Assembly: GCF_040436345.1 (NCBI RefSeq)
Contig: NC_133230.1
Span: 25,409,197-25,473,196 of the forward strand
Length of the DNA stretch: 64,000 nucleotides
Source: Pagrus major
Lineage: Eukaryota; Chordata; Actinopteri; Spariformes; Sparidae
Reading direction: 5' to 3'
Both the position numbers and the translations under genes were made by a program. Shown here in pieces: positions 36,673 through 47,908 of this stretch. Numbering within the stretch: the first letter of the stretch is position 1; each line of letters begins with the position of its first letter. Under the pieces are notes generated by a model. The model saw only the letters and a program-made list of their open reading frames with translations, did not search any database and was not told the origin of the DNA.

Positions 36673-37400
36673 GGGCAGTTCCCAAACTCTCAGTTTACCA
36701 TCATATGGGCTTCTTACGAAAGCCCTGCCTGTCAGTTGATGTATGTCCCCCGCTAAGAGCGATCCACTGTTTGGAAATTACATTTTTCCCCTGCATTCCT
36801 TTGGTCTGATGATTTAATGAGTTTCCAGTGCCAGTGTTGACTACACAGCAGGGTCACACTTGCCCAGACAACACGGAGAGGGGAAGTGGATTATACACGC
36901 AACGTTGTCCAACTTATTATAGAAGTTTAATTTTGAGGTTTGTAAACAGAAACCTATTGACTCTTGGTATCATAACGAGGTTATTTCTCATAATTCATTC
37001 AAGATGCTTAAAGAAACAATTACAAGTGGATTGTTGTCTTTTCAGAAGCGTATTTATAAAGTGGGAATCAATGGAAAATCAACTTGCGTTGAGAGGAAAA
37101 GTATTCAAGAAACAGTACTCTGCTTCTCAGTGGGAGAGCTCGTCTTGTTGGTTTTTAGGGCCCTCTAGTGGTCAAACCAAACATCTACACAGGAGCCTAG
37201 TTCCGACAGATCCAATCCAATCTGCTTGTTAAAATACACCGCTGCAGTCTCCTGCTCAACTCCAAATCTGGATGAAAAATAATACAAAGTTCTTGATCTA
37301 TTTCCGAAAACACAACAGCTTAATATGAAGAAAAAAAAATAACGAGAGAATATCAATTCAATAAGATAGATATGTTTTTATTATCATTTTCAGCTCATGA
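36673..37400. other. intergenic region between col12a1 promoter and cox7a2 3' end
   Basis: About 0.7 kb holding the presumed upstream promoter of col12a1. Open frames such as one at 36828-37232 have no recognisable similarity. No repeat recognised. Confidence 0.5.
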
Positions 37401-37419
37401 TTTGTACAATCAATAAACA

Positions 37420-37425
37420 TTTATT
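37420..37425 (-). terminator. poly(A) signal of cox7a2
   Basis: AATAAA on the minus strand, about 145 bases after the cox7a2 stop codon. Confidence 0.65.
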
Positions 37426-37566
37426 TCAAACATTAAAAATACTGATATTATTGATAGGACAAATAATTTCCCAGTTTACAAATCTGCACAACAGAGTTGA
37501 TGAATTACACACAACACGTCCATGATTGTTTCATCAGATGGTAAAGCCCAATCGGCCAATCCCATT

Positions 37567-37625
37567 TCACTGTGGCTTCTTGGGCATAGCAGCAGTAAAC
37601 AGCTCGTACACAACATATCCACTCC
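37567..37625 (-). CDS. cox7a2: cox7a2 exon 4, coding part
   Basis: GSGYVVYELFTAAMPKKPQ and TGA stop. Acceptor GATCTCTTCACAG. The 3' UTR runs on to about 37400. Confidence 0.93.
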
Positions 37626-40600
37626 CTGTGAAGAGATCAAAACAATCCTTGATGATGCATCGTCAAATTGCAGTCATTTTACTTTTAAAGTCATTTACAG
37701 TAATAACAACGGGGTTGAGCCACAGGTATGAGATGTGTTTTATCGAGAAGACAGACTGAGACATCTGGCGTGAGCCTGAATCATCAAATCTCAGACAATT
37801 GCTGACATACCAAACACAGTGAGAGTCATTGTGGCTCTGTACAGCAGAGCATCCTTTGAACCGCCCTTCAGATGGATGGGCATACCGTTGTCCTCCTGTT
37901 CAAAGAGCAAAGAATTAAGGCATGTAGTAATTTTAGACATTCCTACTTTAAAAGGGACAGTTCAAAACACATATTTTTCCTTTTACCTATAGTGCTATTT
38001 ATCCATCTAGATTGATGTGGTGTCAGTTGCCAAGTTTTTGAGATGTCTGTCTTCTCCCGGGTACAATGGAACTTGATGGCCCACAACAAAGTGGTAAAAA
38101 ACACAATTGATAAACTTAACATCAATGTTTCTTACCAGAACTCTAGTTCTGAGTCTGCTACTCAAGATAATCCACAGACCTTGTTTTTGTAAGGAGTTTT
38201 ATGAAGCAACTATTTTCTCACGACCAAACTACACCCACCAACTATGTCATCACACAGAAAGAAGCATGCATCCACTCATGGATGAGAGCCTAAGCTAACT
38301 AAGCTAACCAAGCTAACTAAGCCAACTAGCGTTAAAGCTCAACCGAGGAGGAGGCCATTAATGTTAGCATACCATGCTGTCACAAGCAAGAGCCTCTTGT
38401 CCATAAATAGATGCATGTTTCCCTCTGTGTGATGATACGGTTGGTGGATGTACTTCAGTTATAAGATAAAATAGTTTCCACATAAAACTGCTCAAACAAT
38501 GTCTGGATTTTCTTGAGTAATCAGGTCATGATTTCTGCAAAGAGACATTTCTGTCAAGTTTATCAAATGTATGTTTTTGGTGCTTTGAGCAGCACAAGCA
38601 GAGTGTCATCTAGTTCCATTATATGCAAGAGAAGGCAGACGTCTCTACAGCTGTTATCTCTAAGACTCTGCAACTCACACCAAAACTATCTAGATGGTTT
38701 CATGGTGCTACAGGTAAGAGGAAACATATGTATTTTGATTTTGGGTTGAAGTGTCCCTTTAAAAGGTACGTGAAGGACTTTTATCATAATGTGCTTCTGT
38801 TTCCATGGTATTCATATTTTTACAGAGCTCATCTCTGGTTAACCATAGCAATTAAGTGGTGGCGTACAGTACGATATGCAATGAAGCAGTGCTTGCTCTG
38901 AGATTTAGGAGCGAGGGTAGGTCATTTGTCAGTTATGTCTACAGTAATTTCTAGCGCTATGCAAGGATCAGCAAAGCCTGCCACATTGGAACGCTGATTT
39001 TGCAATGTTTTTTTTAATTAGCAGCTTGCAAGCATAATTAGTGTAACTCCAGCCCCAGCTACAGGCGAAGGTCATTTAAACAATGTAGGGGAAAAATCCA
39101 CTGATACTTATCTGTCAGGCTACAAAGAGGATAAAATTAGATTCTGTCTCCAGAACCTGGGAATAAAGTAGAGACTTTAACATTATCATTATCAATATCA
39201 TTGTCTCAGCCTTTGTCTCAAATTTAAACACAGACAAGGGAAAACAAAGTCTTAAAATTACAAGTCAAATGAGAACATAATTACATTTATGGGTGTAACA
39301 AAAGGTGCCCAAGTTACATAACAATTGTGGTCTCTGCTCTAAACTGTCTCATACCAACAATGCTTCACAAATCAACTGTGTACAGTTTTTGAGTGAAGAC
39401 ACAAGTTTCATTTCACATCTGTGATATAAATTTGTTCAGATATTTCATTCAAGTGTCAAAAAGACTGTTCTTCATAAGGTTACACTACTCTTACAAATAT
39501 AAGATGGGATAACGGCGGGATCGAACACTTACAGATGTCATCCAAACAGATTAACCCTACCTGAAACAGTTTTTGTTTTTCCTTCACAGTGTTATCAAGC
39601 TGTCTGCGGGCACTGCTCGTGATGGTCCGCCTGGAAAGCTGCCGGAGTCCCTGGTGGTACAAACACTTGAATGAAGATTTGAAACTGAGTTTACACTGTT
39701 ATAACTTAAGCATGACAAACTCTGGACAACAATACCATATAATCATCTAATTAACACTAAAACAGCGTGAGAAAGTGAAAGTATACATACTATACCAACT
39801 TTCATTAGCGCACACAAAGATAGTAAAGTTTCTATGGCAGTTCAGCAAGCTGACTTCAACTAGTGATGAGGAAAATAATTATTTCTGTAGCACTGAACAA
39901 CTTTGAAGCAAGTGTGCTATAAATAGTTTCTTGTTTAAAACCATTAAATGGTAGCAGAGTAGAGAAATCGTGACATCTTCTGGCCAAACCCATGTATTGC
40001 ATTTGTATTAAAGGATAAAATGCAAAACTCAAAGTCAAAAGAGAGGTCAAAGACACTGCTGTCATCTCTGATTACTTGGTTCAATAAAGGTCACACTACA
40101 GACACAATCAGTGCATATATGTTCAAAAATATTTGATGATTTGGCAATAGATTTTAAGTTGCCTGCTTTGGCAAAAAAAAAAAAGAGTAAATGGGTGGCA
40201 ATCTCAATGAAGATTGCTTGTACACCTCAGTCTATTCGGTCCTATAAACTTATTCAGAACCGACCTTACCTGAAACCACCAACTTTACCTGAATTTTTCT
40301 CACAAAATCTGGCGTCTGGCTCTGTCCTCTCAACATGTACATACTTTCACCGAGAGCCTGACAAACAAGTCCCTGATACGTAGTGTTATGTGACAAAACG
40401 ACGCCTGCTTAGTAGCGGTCACGTATTTTATGTTGAGTTGAAGCAAGATGTTTTTAAAGATGGATACCTTATCCTCACTAGTGTTAACTAACTTCAACAT
40501 GACTCAACCTACTTACTTGACTTAATGCTTAACCTATCAGGTGCCTGGCGTCCTGTCAAACAGGGTAACTCTTTAGAAGTTATAAAAACGCATAAGTAAC

Positions 40601-40858
40601 ATCTTATTACAATATTAATGTGTATTTCTTAAATTAAGTAACTCCATTTCACATTAAGGCTTACCCTTACCTGCTAAGCTAGCTGGCTAACATTAGCTAA
40701 GTTTGAAAAGTTTAGCTCGGGACCGCTACTCTTAATAAGAATTAATCTAGCAAAAATAAGTATTAACATAATACTGATATTTTTATGACAAAACTGGAAG
40801 GTTTCATGGTAAAATACAATATATTAAACGACTCTCTTACCATAAGCTGTCTGTACAT
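37567..40858 (-). CDS. cox7a2: cytochrome c oxidase subunit 7A2, mitochondrial
   Basis: Nuclear-encoded small subunit of respiratory complex IV in the mitochondrial inner membrane, non-catalytic, involved in complex assembly and dimer or supercomplex contacts. Four coding exons (40841-40858, 39561-39650, 37811-37895, 37567-37625) join without frame break to 83 residues, the length I recall for human COX7A2. The N-terminus is a basic, hydroxyl-rich presequence (MYRQLMGLRQLSRRTITSSA), followed by the family signature KEKQKLFQEDNGMPIHLKGG, one membrane segment (ATMTLTVFGSGYVVYELF) and a short KKPQ tail. The A1 (muscle) form is an alternative, but the neighbours and HLKGG region favour A2. A TTTATT at 37420-37425 (AATAAA on the minus strand) is a plausible poly(A) signal. 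Confidence 0.95.
37811..37895 (-). CDS. cox7a2: cox7a2 exon 3
   Basis: EDNGMPIHLKGGSKDALLYR, then ATMTLTVF: the matrix-side loop and start of the membrane helix. Acceptor TCTTTGAACAG, donor GTATG. Confidence 0.94.
37947..38764. mobile_element. foldback (long inverted repeat) element in cox7a2 intron 3-2
   Basis: Left end TTTAAAAGGGACA, right end TGTCCCTTTAAAA. Reverse-complementing the right part gives CTTACCTGTAG, CATCTAGAT, TTACTCAAGA, TCCA-CAG, CAACCGTATCATCACAC, which follow in the same order as similar words in the left part over about 300 bases. So nearly the whole element is two diverged arms. No coding capacity. It resembles a non-autonomous fish DNA element; I do not name the family. 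Confidence 0.8.
39561..39650 (-). CDS. cox7a2: cox7a2 exon 2
   Basis: Thirty codons: GLRQLSRRTITSSARRQLDN, then TVKEKQKLFQ. Acceptor TTGTACCACCAG, donor GTAGGG, phase 0 at both ends. It carries the rest of the import signal and the start of the mature chain. Confidence 0.93.
39651..40840 (-). other. cox7a2 intron 1
   Basis: A 1.2-kb AT-rich intron; no exon or clear repeat seen. Confidence 0.6.
40841..40858 (-). CDS. cox7a2: cox7a2 exon 1, coding part
   Basis: Six codons (MYRQLM) and donor GTAAGAG. The 5' UTR continues towards roughly 40960; the upstream end is not defined by sequence alone. Confidence 0.88.
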
Positions 40859-40920
40859 TTTGGCAAACTTCTGTGTTTTGGTTAGCTAAGAGGTAAAGGC
40901 ACAGCACAAGGACGGACACT

Positions 40921-40985
40921 GACAGCCTGACTTCCCACAATCCCCTCGTGCGTCTGTCACATCCGGTCGCGTGGGATTGTTATTA
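40921..40985 (-). promoter_or_regulatory. cox7a2 promoter region
   Basis: GC- and CpG-richer patch just upstream of cox7a2 exon 1. It includes ACCGGATGTGAC on the minus strand (an ETS-like GGAT core, the type bound by NRF-2/GABP at respiratory genes) and TTCCCACAATCC on the plus strand (reminiscent of a ZNF143-type site). Motifs were seen by eye; function is inferred. Confidence 0.4.
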
Positions 40986-41968
40986 TTAGTATGTTACTTC
41001 ACGAAAACGACATGACACCAATAGATTTTACCAAGTTGTTTAATTGGACCCTACAAACCTTATAAAAACTTCAAATTCAAACAATTTAAAATTTAAAACA
41101 CACAATAAATCAACAATTTTAGAACAGAAGATGAAGTGAAACAAGGGGGAAATCCAACATAACAAATGTGACACTTTTAAAGTGCATATCATTTGGTTAA
41201 GAATGATGAACGCAAGATAACTTAACAAACAGGCCAAACTGTAACAGAATTTTTGTGCTCTAATCAGCCTTTGAATTAACAATATTGGATATAGTGGTGT
41301 AGGATAATTTTTTAATCATTAATAAGCATATAGTATAACTTTTAAAAGATGCCTTGTGACTGGTCAGTCTATTTATACAACCAGTCACAGCGGAGGATAG
41401 ATAACCACACTTTTGGTATTACTTGTAATGAGTATTCGACGACTCTCCCAAAATACTTCATGTTAAACATCAATGCTTACCATAAGAATCGACAAACGAG
41501 CAATGATTATCCCATCCTATATTCAAGGTTATCGCAAAAACCACAGAGGTATGTCAATGAACTATAATGGTACATTCATCAGCAGGACATATTACAGTAC
41601 ATACTTTGGACAAAAACTTGCATTAAACATACATACATCCTTCAATAGTTAAGCCATTCGCAAAGCACTGCTAAAATAAAACACAGATACTTTGATAATG
41701 TATAGATAAATAGAAGATAGAAACTTTCTCTTGAGGACAGGAAATGACATTCTCAGCAGCTGACTCGAAGCTATATGCACAGAGACACAGACTCTAGCAT
41801 CCGTCTTTTGCCTACACATAAATACAGCTTTTGATGAAATGCTTCAGACAAACAACAACAGACAATTGGAGACCAGTGTAATCACGCTAAAATCAACAAG
41901 CAGTCCAGAACGGACCCTTTAGGGTCACCCATGCATGCAGAGGCAGGAAAACACGATACAAGAGGTGT

Positions 41969-42162
41969 TTAGTTTTGAATATCTGCACTGTTGTTGCGGT
42001 TGTCATATTTGTGATGGATGATGAGCAGAACTACTCCCAGGAAGAAGCAGATGGAGCCCACAGTGATGTAGGCAATGCCGAGGAAGGGGTTCTTCCCTCC
42101 CATCCAGGAGATGGTGCTCAGGATCATCCGCTTGCGACCATCAAAGCTGAGCACAGGGTAAT
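41969..42162 (-). CDS. tmem30a: tmem30a exon 7, coding part
   Basis: [20 protein letters not shown], then [20 protein letters not shown], the second membrane helix, a short cytosolic tail ending SADIQN and a TAA stop. The 3' UTR probably ends at an ATTAAA signal at 41311-41316 or at 41039-41044. Confidence 0.95.
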
Positions 42163-45100
42163 CTGATTACACATGGTTAAAGAAACATGACTGGATTAAC
42201 TGTTTACACATCTACTTCTAACATACCCTGAACTGCACTGATAAAAATAAAAGTACAGAGAAGTATCAAGGCTTAATTCACTGAAAGTCAGTGAGTGATG
42301 AATTCAGTTATCGCCCAATCACTGTTTAGCACAAGGCTGTTTTTTTTTACTTTTTAATGGTCAACAATGTCACATGACTAATTGTCACTACTTTAGTACA
42401 ACAATGGGTGTGTTCATAAATGGTTGCTCTGGCTAGAGTGCACTCTGGCACAAAGTGGACTGTTCTTGAACTCAGGGCACTGTTTGAATATACCAAATGT
42501 AGCGGCAGAGCACCAAGAGCACAGTGTTTCGTGAACTGATGGGTGAATTAACCGAAACAACTACAAACACACACTGGGAGGCTTGCCTTGGGTGATAAAT
42601 TTAGAGGTATGGTCATTGTTGATGTGTTGTGTTGAAATGTTAACAGTATTTAGCTAACGTTACATTAGACAAGGGGACACATTTAGCCAATTTGTTTGAG
42701 CTGAGTTGTAGGTTAATGTTATAGACAAAATGGCAAAACTTGTAGCTTAATATGACGTTATTGGCCAACGTTAGACCCGTTGGTCAGTTTATACAGAAAA
42801 GGCACGCTCAAATTCTTTAACAATCATGCTCTTATTTTTGTGTAGAGTATCAGATTGGATGCCTTGTTGGTTTTAGGAGCTTGCAGGATGTGAACATGAC
42901 TTTTATCTGGGGTTTCTTTCAAGAAGCTGGTTTACAGAGATATCTGGATAACTTTGCTAAATAAAAAACCCAGATCTCCCTCTAATGGAGCATCTACAAA
43001 TATATAATGACCTGTTTTGGGTTTTGGTACTGAGGAAAGTTTTCCAGATAACTATGAAACAAAAAATAAAAAAGCCCCTGGCATGGACGAACAGAACTGT
43101 CATAGAGCAGTATTTGACGGTGTGCTGACAACAAGCAAAGTTAAATCTGTTCAAACATGTTGTTTAGGTGTTTTGTTGTTCACTACATATTAGTAATACC
43201 CTATGAAGCTTTATTTAGGCAAAAAAAATAATTTGCACCATCTTTACAGCCTAAGGCTTGCTCTAGTTTTGACTGTGCAGTCAAGTTTCTCGCTCGTTTC
43301 AAAGGATACTGTAAGTTATGTCCAAGATGTATTTGCCGCTGGGTAGAGTGGGGGTCGTGCTGGGCTTCTTCTGGATGATGCGATAGAGCTTGCGAAAGGT
43401 GGGCAACGCAGCCGTGCGCATCCACACAATGAAGTCCTCATTGATAAAGCCGTTGTTCTCGGAATCTGATGGGTCCAACTCGTACACTGGCTTCCTCCAG
43501 TTCACCGGCTTATTTGTGCCTGAAAATGAACAAGACAAAACTAAGTTAGTCACTGCAATTTAAGTGTTTCTGAGCTTAATAGATCCTGTGCACAGTTTAC
43601 TAAAATCACCTTGGAAAGCTACAGTAAGGTTGTTGTTTCCACCAGGATTCCTGAACTTTACATGCTTGTCTGTCCACCAAGCAATGCCCTTCTTTACCAG
43701 GGGGATTGCATTTCTGGTGCCATTGGCATCAATGTGATATAGCTCCAGAGTGTCTGAAACAAAGAAGCATTACATTCAATATTGTTGCATTAAGTATATG
43801 CAGCAAACACGTTTTATTAGTAGGAGTTACAATGGTCGGATAAGACTTGAGCCCTTAGGGAGCAATAATCCTTAGATTGCTGTGGAGAAAAATGCAGTTA
43901 TTTACCATGTCTCACTTACCATTAAAAAGGCTGTTAGCTATGGCCCCGCATGGAGCGATGGGCAGTCCCTCACTTGTACGGTACGGTTCACATTCCTTGC
44001 TGGGGCTCTATAAAAAGCAGTCATTGTTAAACCAATGCAAAAGGCATACATTGTAATCTCTTCATGTTATAAAAGTGTATAATTTACAAGATTATACCGT
44101 TAAAGCAGATCGGTCGCCATTCAGTTGGCTGTCATCCCTGGACTTGACATAGCGTCTGTGGTTCTGATAGAAGTTGGATAAGCCGTAGTACATGAAGACA
44201 TTGCTCTGCAGGGGAGGGGAGATTGTGTTTTAGACGATGTGTATCAGTAAAGGCTTCGATATACTTCCATTTGGCATGCACAGAACTGAATTTGCTATGC
44301 AAATTTTAAGCAAAGGTTCACACGTTCCAAATGAAGCTTTGTTCATGTTGTCAGATGAAAAAGCTGTCCTTTTGATTACACTATGCTAAATTATAACCCA
44401 TATGTAAGTTGTTCTTAGTGACACTGGTTTGTCTTATCCAGACATTGTTTTGATGCAGTACAAGTGGCTGAGAGCTTTTTATAAGTAATCAATAAAAGCC
44501 TTCGGAAAGTTGCTGGGCTGCATAGAATGATCGATGATAATGGTGGCTCCAAACAAGCCTTGAGTGTGCCTGTCTTTGGACTTAAAATAGATCTTAATGG
44601 ACATTTAGTGCCAGAAGAACAGGATTTTTTTTTCTTTTATTGCACTTCAAGCAACGGTATCAATTTTGAAGCTGAAGGCATCTATTATTCATAGGGTCAG
44701 CATACTGTAAGCAGGTGCTCACCTCAAATGGCTGCTCCAATGTAAAGTGCACAGAGCAGTTACATGGTGTCGTGCTGTTCCAGCTGAAGTTCTTGGCACA
44801 GCTGGAGCATGGGCTAGAGTCACCGACACCAGTGTAATCAATCTGAAAATGAGGAGCTGATTAGTTGAAAAATAGCAGAATATAACAACAATTGAACAAA
44901 TGAACATGATCCATATTCACTTAGGCCCTTCACTTTCTTAAAACATAACCTTTTCTATGAATTATGGCCTTTTGTACACTTGTAAACAGTTTTCAGGTCA
45001 CTGAAAATAGTGACGCAGACACCCACATCCACTTCCTGATTGGGTCTTATCAGTGTATGTAGCATCAGTGGCAAATGTTAACTTTAAGTATGTGTTATGA

Positions 45101-46424
45101 AATTGGAGTATTTGAGTTGAAACATTGACAATCAGAAAAGCACAAACTGGCATTGATAATACAATGATGGGGAAGGGAGACAAAAACAGCCTTTAACAGT
45201 ACTTTGATAAAAAATAGGGAGAATTCTGTGAAGAGCAGTCACGTTTCCCTGGCCCTGCCTTGTCATTTTTGTCCAGATTTCAGTAGATTTTACCCAAGTA
45301 CCAGCCTAGTATCTGTAATGCCTAGAATACAAACTTAAAGTCAAAAAGTAAAAATTAAAAATTGTTCATTGTATATTTAGCAACTAAACAACCACCCAAG
45401 CCTGTTTTCAATCGTACCAGTGTACATGTGGACGGGGACTTATTAGCCAGTTTTATTCAGTACAAGTTGATAAAACTTATTCAGTCTAATTTATACAAAC
45501 GCCCTGTAATATATTACACATTCATGAAGGTTATACTATTCATTTTTTGTTGTTTTTAAGAGGTGTTGATTCAACTAAAAGGGTCATTATGGAGGCTTTA
45601 GTTTCACAATTATTTTGTCTACCCTCAACTGTTTGTTAAACTGAAAAATGTTTCTAGCCTCATAAACTGGGTGTTATACAAGAGGTGTTTGTAACATTTT
45701 AATATCAATTTCTGGACAAAATACAGGAAAAACTTCTTATTATACTAATTTAAAAAATAAAAAAATCAACCACGAACTACAGCCTTAAAATTACCATAAA
45801 GCAATTAACACCCTTTTAATACACTCTCAATAAAACTGAACATTGTAGCCTTCCGGTGCAGTGTTATTATTGACCCATACATTAGTTTAGCTAGTTCGCC
45901 GCAAGCTACCTATAGGTAATGGACTGTCATCTAAATATATAGGGTCGTTTCAATATGGCAAACCGTCACAGTATTCAGAAATATGGCTAGTTATTTAGTT
46001 AGGTGTCACTTGTAATTTGTGTTCTTGTTCGTCATAACACAAACATTTTACAGTTTATTTACACGGCCTTCATAGTAACCGTGGCTGAAATGGACTGTGT
46101 AGAAAAACCTAGACGAAGCTAGTCGGCGGTGGCTATGAAGTTAACAAGAGAGACAGACTGTCATTGTCACTGTACCTCGAACTCTTTAATGTTGTTTGAT
46201 GAGACAAACAGGCCGATGCCGATGGGGATGAAGATGAGACCGATAACGAAGAAAGCAGGCAGCACGGTTCCTGCCGTCAGGATAGGCTGCCAGGCTGGTA
46301 GTCTCTGCTGCTTGAACGCTGTGTTGTCCGGCTTTTTACTTTTCACGGCCCCTGCGCCTCCGTGACTCGAGGCACCCGAGGGGTGTCCGTCCTCTTCCTT
46401 AGCGTTGTAGCTTGACGCCATCAT
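41969..46424 (-). CDS. tmem30a: cell cycle control protein 50A (P4-ATPase flippase beta subunit)
   Basis: CDC50A-type partner of P4-ATPase phospholipid flippases, needed for their exit from the endoplasmic reticulum and for phosphatidylserine/ethanolamine flipping at the plasma membrane and endosomes. Seven exons give 370 residues (human 361 as I recall). Cytosolic N-tail with [20 protein letters not shown], first membrane helix about residues 48-73, a large extracellular domain with paired Cys ([25 protein letters not shown]) and N-glycosylation sites (NFS, NST, NCS, NGT), then [20 protein letters not shown], and the second helix [19 protein letters not shown]. The start has two tandem ATGs; the second (46421) has a purine at -3 and G at +4, so translation may begin there. 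tmem30b is excluded because that gene is intronless in mammals. Confidence 0.96.
42163..43309 (-). other. tmem30a intron 6
   Basis: A 1.1-kb intron; no exon or clear repeat recognised. Confidence 0.6.
43310..43519 (-). CDS. tmem30a: tmem30a exon 6
   Basis: Seventy codons: [20 protein letters not shown], then [20 protein letters not shown] and a strand ending YILDITYS. Acceptor TTCATTTTCAG, donor GTATCC. Confidence 0.95.
43610..43753 (-). CDS. tmem30a: tmem30a exon 5
   Basis: [20 protein letters not shown], then [20 protein letters not shown], with an NGT glycosylation site. Acceptor GTTTCAG, donor GTGATTTTAG. Confidence 0.95.
43920..44007 (-). CDS. tmem30a: tmem30a exon 4
   Basis: [20 protein letters not shown], then GAIANSLFN. 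Acceptor CTTTTTATAG, donor GTAAGTGAG; leaves in phase 1. Confidence 0.95.
44098..44205 (-). CDS. tmem30a: tmem30a exon 3
   Basis: Thirty-six codons: [20 protein letters not shown], then [16 protein letters not shown], the most conserved CDC50 stretch. Acceptor CCTCCCCTGCAG, donor GTATAATC. Confidence 0.95.
44723..44842 (-). CDS. tmem30a: tmem30a exon 2
   Basis: Forty codons: [20 protein letters not shown], then [20 protein letters not shown]; Cys-rich start of the luminal domain. Donor GTGAGCAC. Confidence 0.94.
44843..46175 (-). other. tmem30a intron 1
   Basis: A 1.3-kb AT-rich intron; nothing else recognised. Confidence 0.6.
46176..46424 (-). CDS. tmem30a: tmem30a exon 1, coding part
   Basis: Eighty-three codons: the cytosolic tail and first transmembrane helix ([20 protein letters not shown]). 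The donor is GTACAGTG, a slightly weak site (C at +4). Ends phase 0 after KEFE. Confidence 0.94.
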
Positions 46425-46630
46425 GGCTGCAATCCGCTCCGAGCAAAAATAATCTACTGTAGTTGGCAGCCGACAGTTTACAGTTGATTCCCCACGTCGA
46501 ACAAGATGTAAAATCTCAAAGGAAAGTGTGAAACTGTCTAAAGAGTGACATTCACCCTCTATCTAATCCAAATATCTTCTCATTCTAGTATTGAGCTACC
46601 TGTCTTGTTAATCTCATCTGAGAGGAAGAA

Positions 46631-46685
46631 GCCGGAAGTCTCTGGGCCAATAGGATGATGCAACGTAGTTGTTACATCATCGCAG
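46631..46685 (-). promoter_or_regulatory. tmem30a promoter elements
   Basis: About 210-260 bases upstream of the ATG: GCCGGAAGTC (ETS consensus), CCAAT (46647-46651, an inverted CCAAT box relative to the gene) and TTACATCATCGC (CREB/ATF-like). These are typical of a TATA-less housekeeping promoter. The transcription start is not pinpointed. Confidence 0.5.
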
Positions 46686-46699
46686 AAAACGAAGACGCC

Positions 46700-47250
46700 C
46701 CTTTGTCACATTGTCACAACATCTGATGCGATATGTATAGTAAAAGGAAGTGTTAATTATACAGTTTTACAATTAAATTCCAAGCATGGAAGCAAAAATT
46801 CTACAAAAAATTGAATATAAGCAATTTAACAGCCTATTGGGAAATTTTATCAACTATGGATTGAAATTTAAATACCTCTGACATTCAAAATTAGGCTACT
46901 CGGAACCACAAAGCCTACCTATTTGAACTTAAGTGGTTTGAATCCCCCTCTTTGAGATTTCCAGCAGGTATTTTCAAGTCATGAAAGTTTAAAATTTGAT
47001 TTAACATTGTAAGTCTTTTCTTTTATTTTGCTTATCAAATTCAGAAAATTCAAATGTCCATTATTCAAAAAATAATCAGTCGAAGTTTATTCAGGCAAGT
47101 CAGAATGGAACTGATCAGACCTTTGATTGTAAAAGCAAGACTTATGCATGGATGAAACTCTCAGATGCAACAGAGCTGTCCTGTTTGCAAAGTTGAACAC
47201 AAGTCTTCTCTCCATATTTGTTTTTCTTCTTTTCCAACATAAATTTGCAT
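46700..47250. other. intergenic region between tmem30a and filip1
   Basis: About 0.5 kb, AT-rich. An alternative filip1 poly(A) signal (AATAAA on the minus strand) is at 47086-47091. No gene seen. Confidence 0.5.
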
Positions 47251-47274
47251 GTCACACTACTCTTTGTCATTACA

Positions 47275-47280
47275 TTTATT
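47275..47280 (-). terminator. poly(A) signal of filip1
   Basis: AATAAA on the minus strand, about 420 bases after the filip1 stop codon. Confidence 0.6.
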
Positions 47281-47701
47281 TAAAATACTTTTCAGTACAA
47301 ATCCTTTACAGAAAAAAATAAACATAATTTACATCAAAACAAGTATTTTGACTTATAATGTGTCCTTATAAAATATTCTTAACAAACTCCTCTCATGTGT
47401 GAGACAACCACTCAAAGCAAGAAGCAGTTAGTAGCAGCACGCTTTGACATAATATTTAACCCAAATGCCCATCACAATACACACTGTTAATATAGTAAAA
47501 ATATGTTTCTATCTAAATGGCAGAAATGGATATAAGAAGTACAAAACATTTTTACAAAAATGAGAAATAAATTCGCTTGTTTAATTACACAAAAATGCCT
47601 CTTTGTCTTTGTCTAAATGAGTTGTATTTGTGCACCACCAGAGTGCTGAAGAATCATATTTAGATATGAACAAACAAAGTTATTCTGTTGGTACTATTCT
47701 T

Positions 47702-47908
47702 TCAAGCTTTTCCTCCATTTTGTAAAGTATTGCTATTCACAGTGGATTTTTTAACTTCTATCCTCATAGACTGACTCTCAGTTCGTGACTCTAGCTTCAT
47801 TCCCCCCGACATCCCCAGGGATCCCAGCACAGCCTTCCCTGTCTTCAGGCTCTTGGACATTGGGATGCGGGTCAGTCCTGTGCGAGGTGTCTGGGCATCC
47901 GGCCCAGT
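47702..47908 (-). CDS. filip1: filip1 last coding exon
   Basis: Sixty-eight codons and [23 protein letters not shown], then [20 protein letters not shown]. Acceptor TATTGTCAACAG. Confidence 0.93.
   Translation of the reverse strand, partial: TGPDAQTPRTGLTRIPMSKSLKTGKAVLGSLGMSGGMKLESRTESQSMRIEVKKSTVNSNTLQNGGKA

Noticed and set aside
36828..37232. 134-codon plus-strand frame between col12a1 and cox7a2
   Set aside because: No recognisable domain and ordinary intergenic composition; likely chance.
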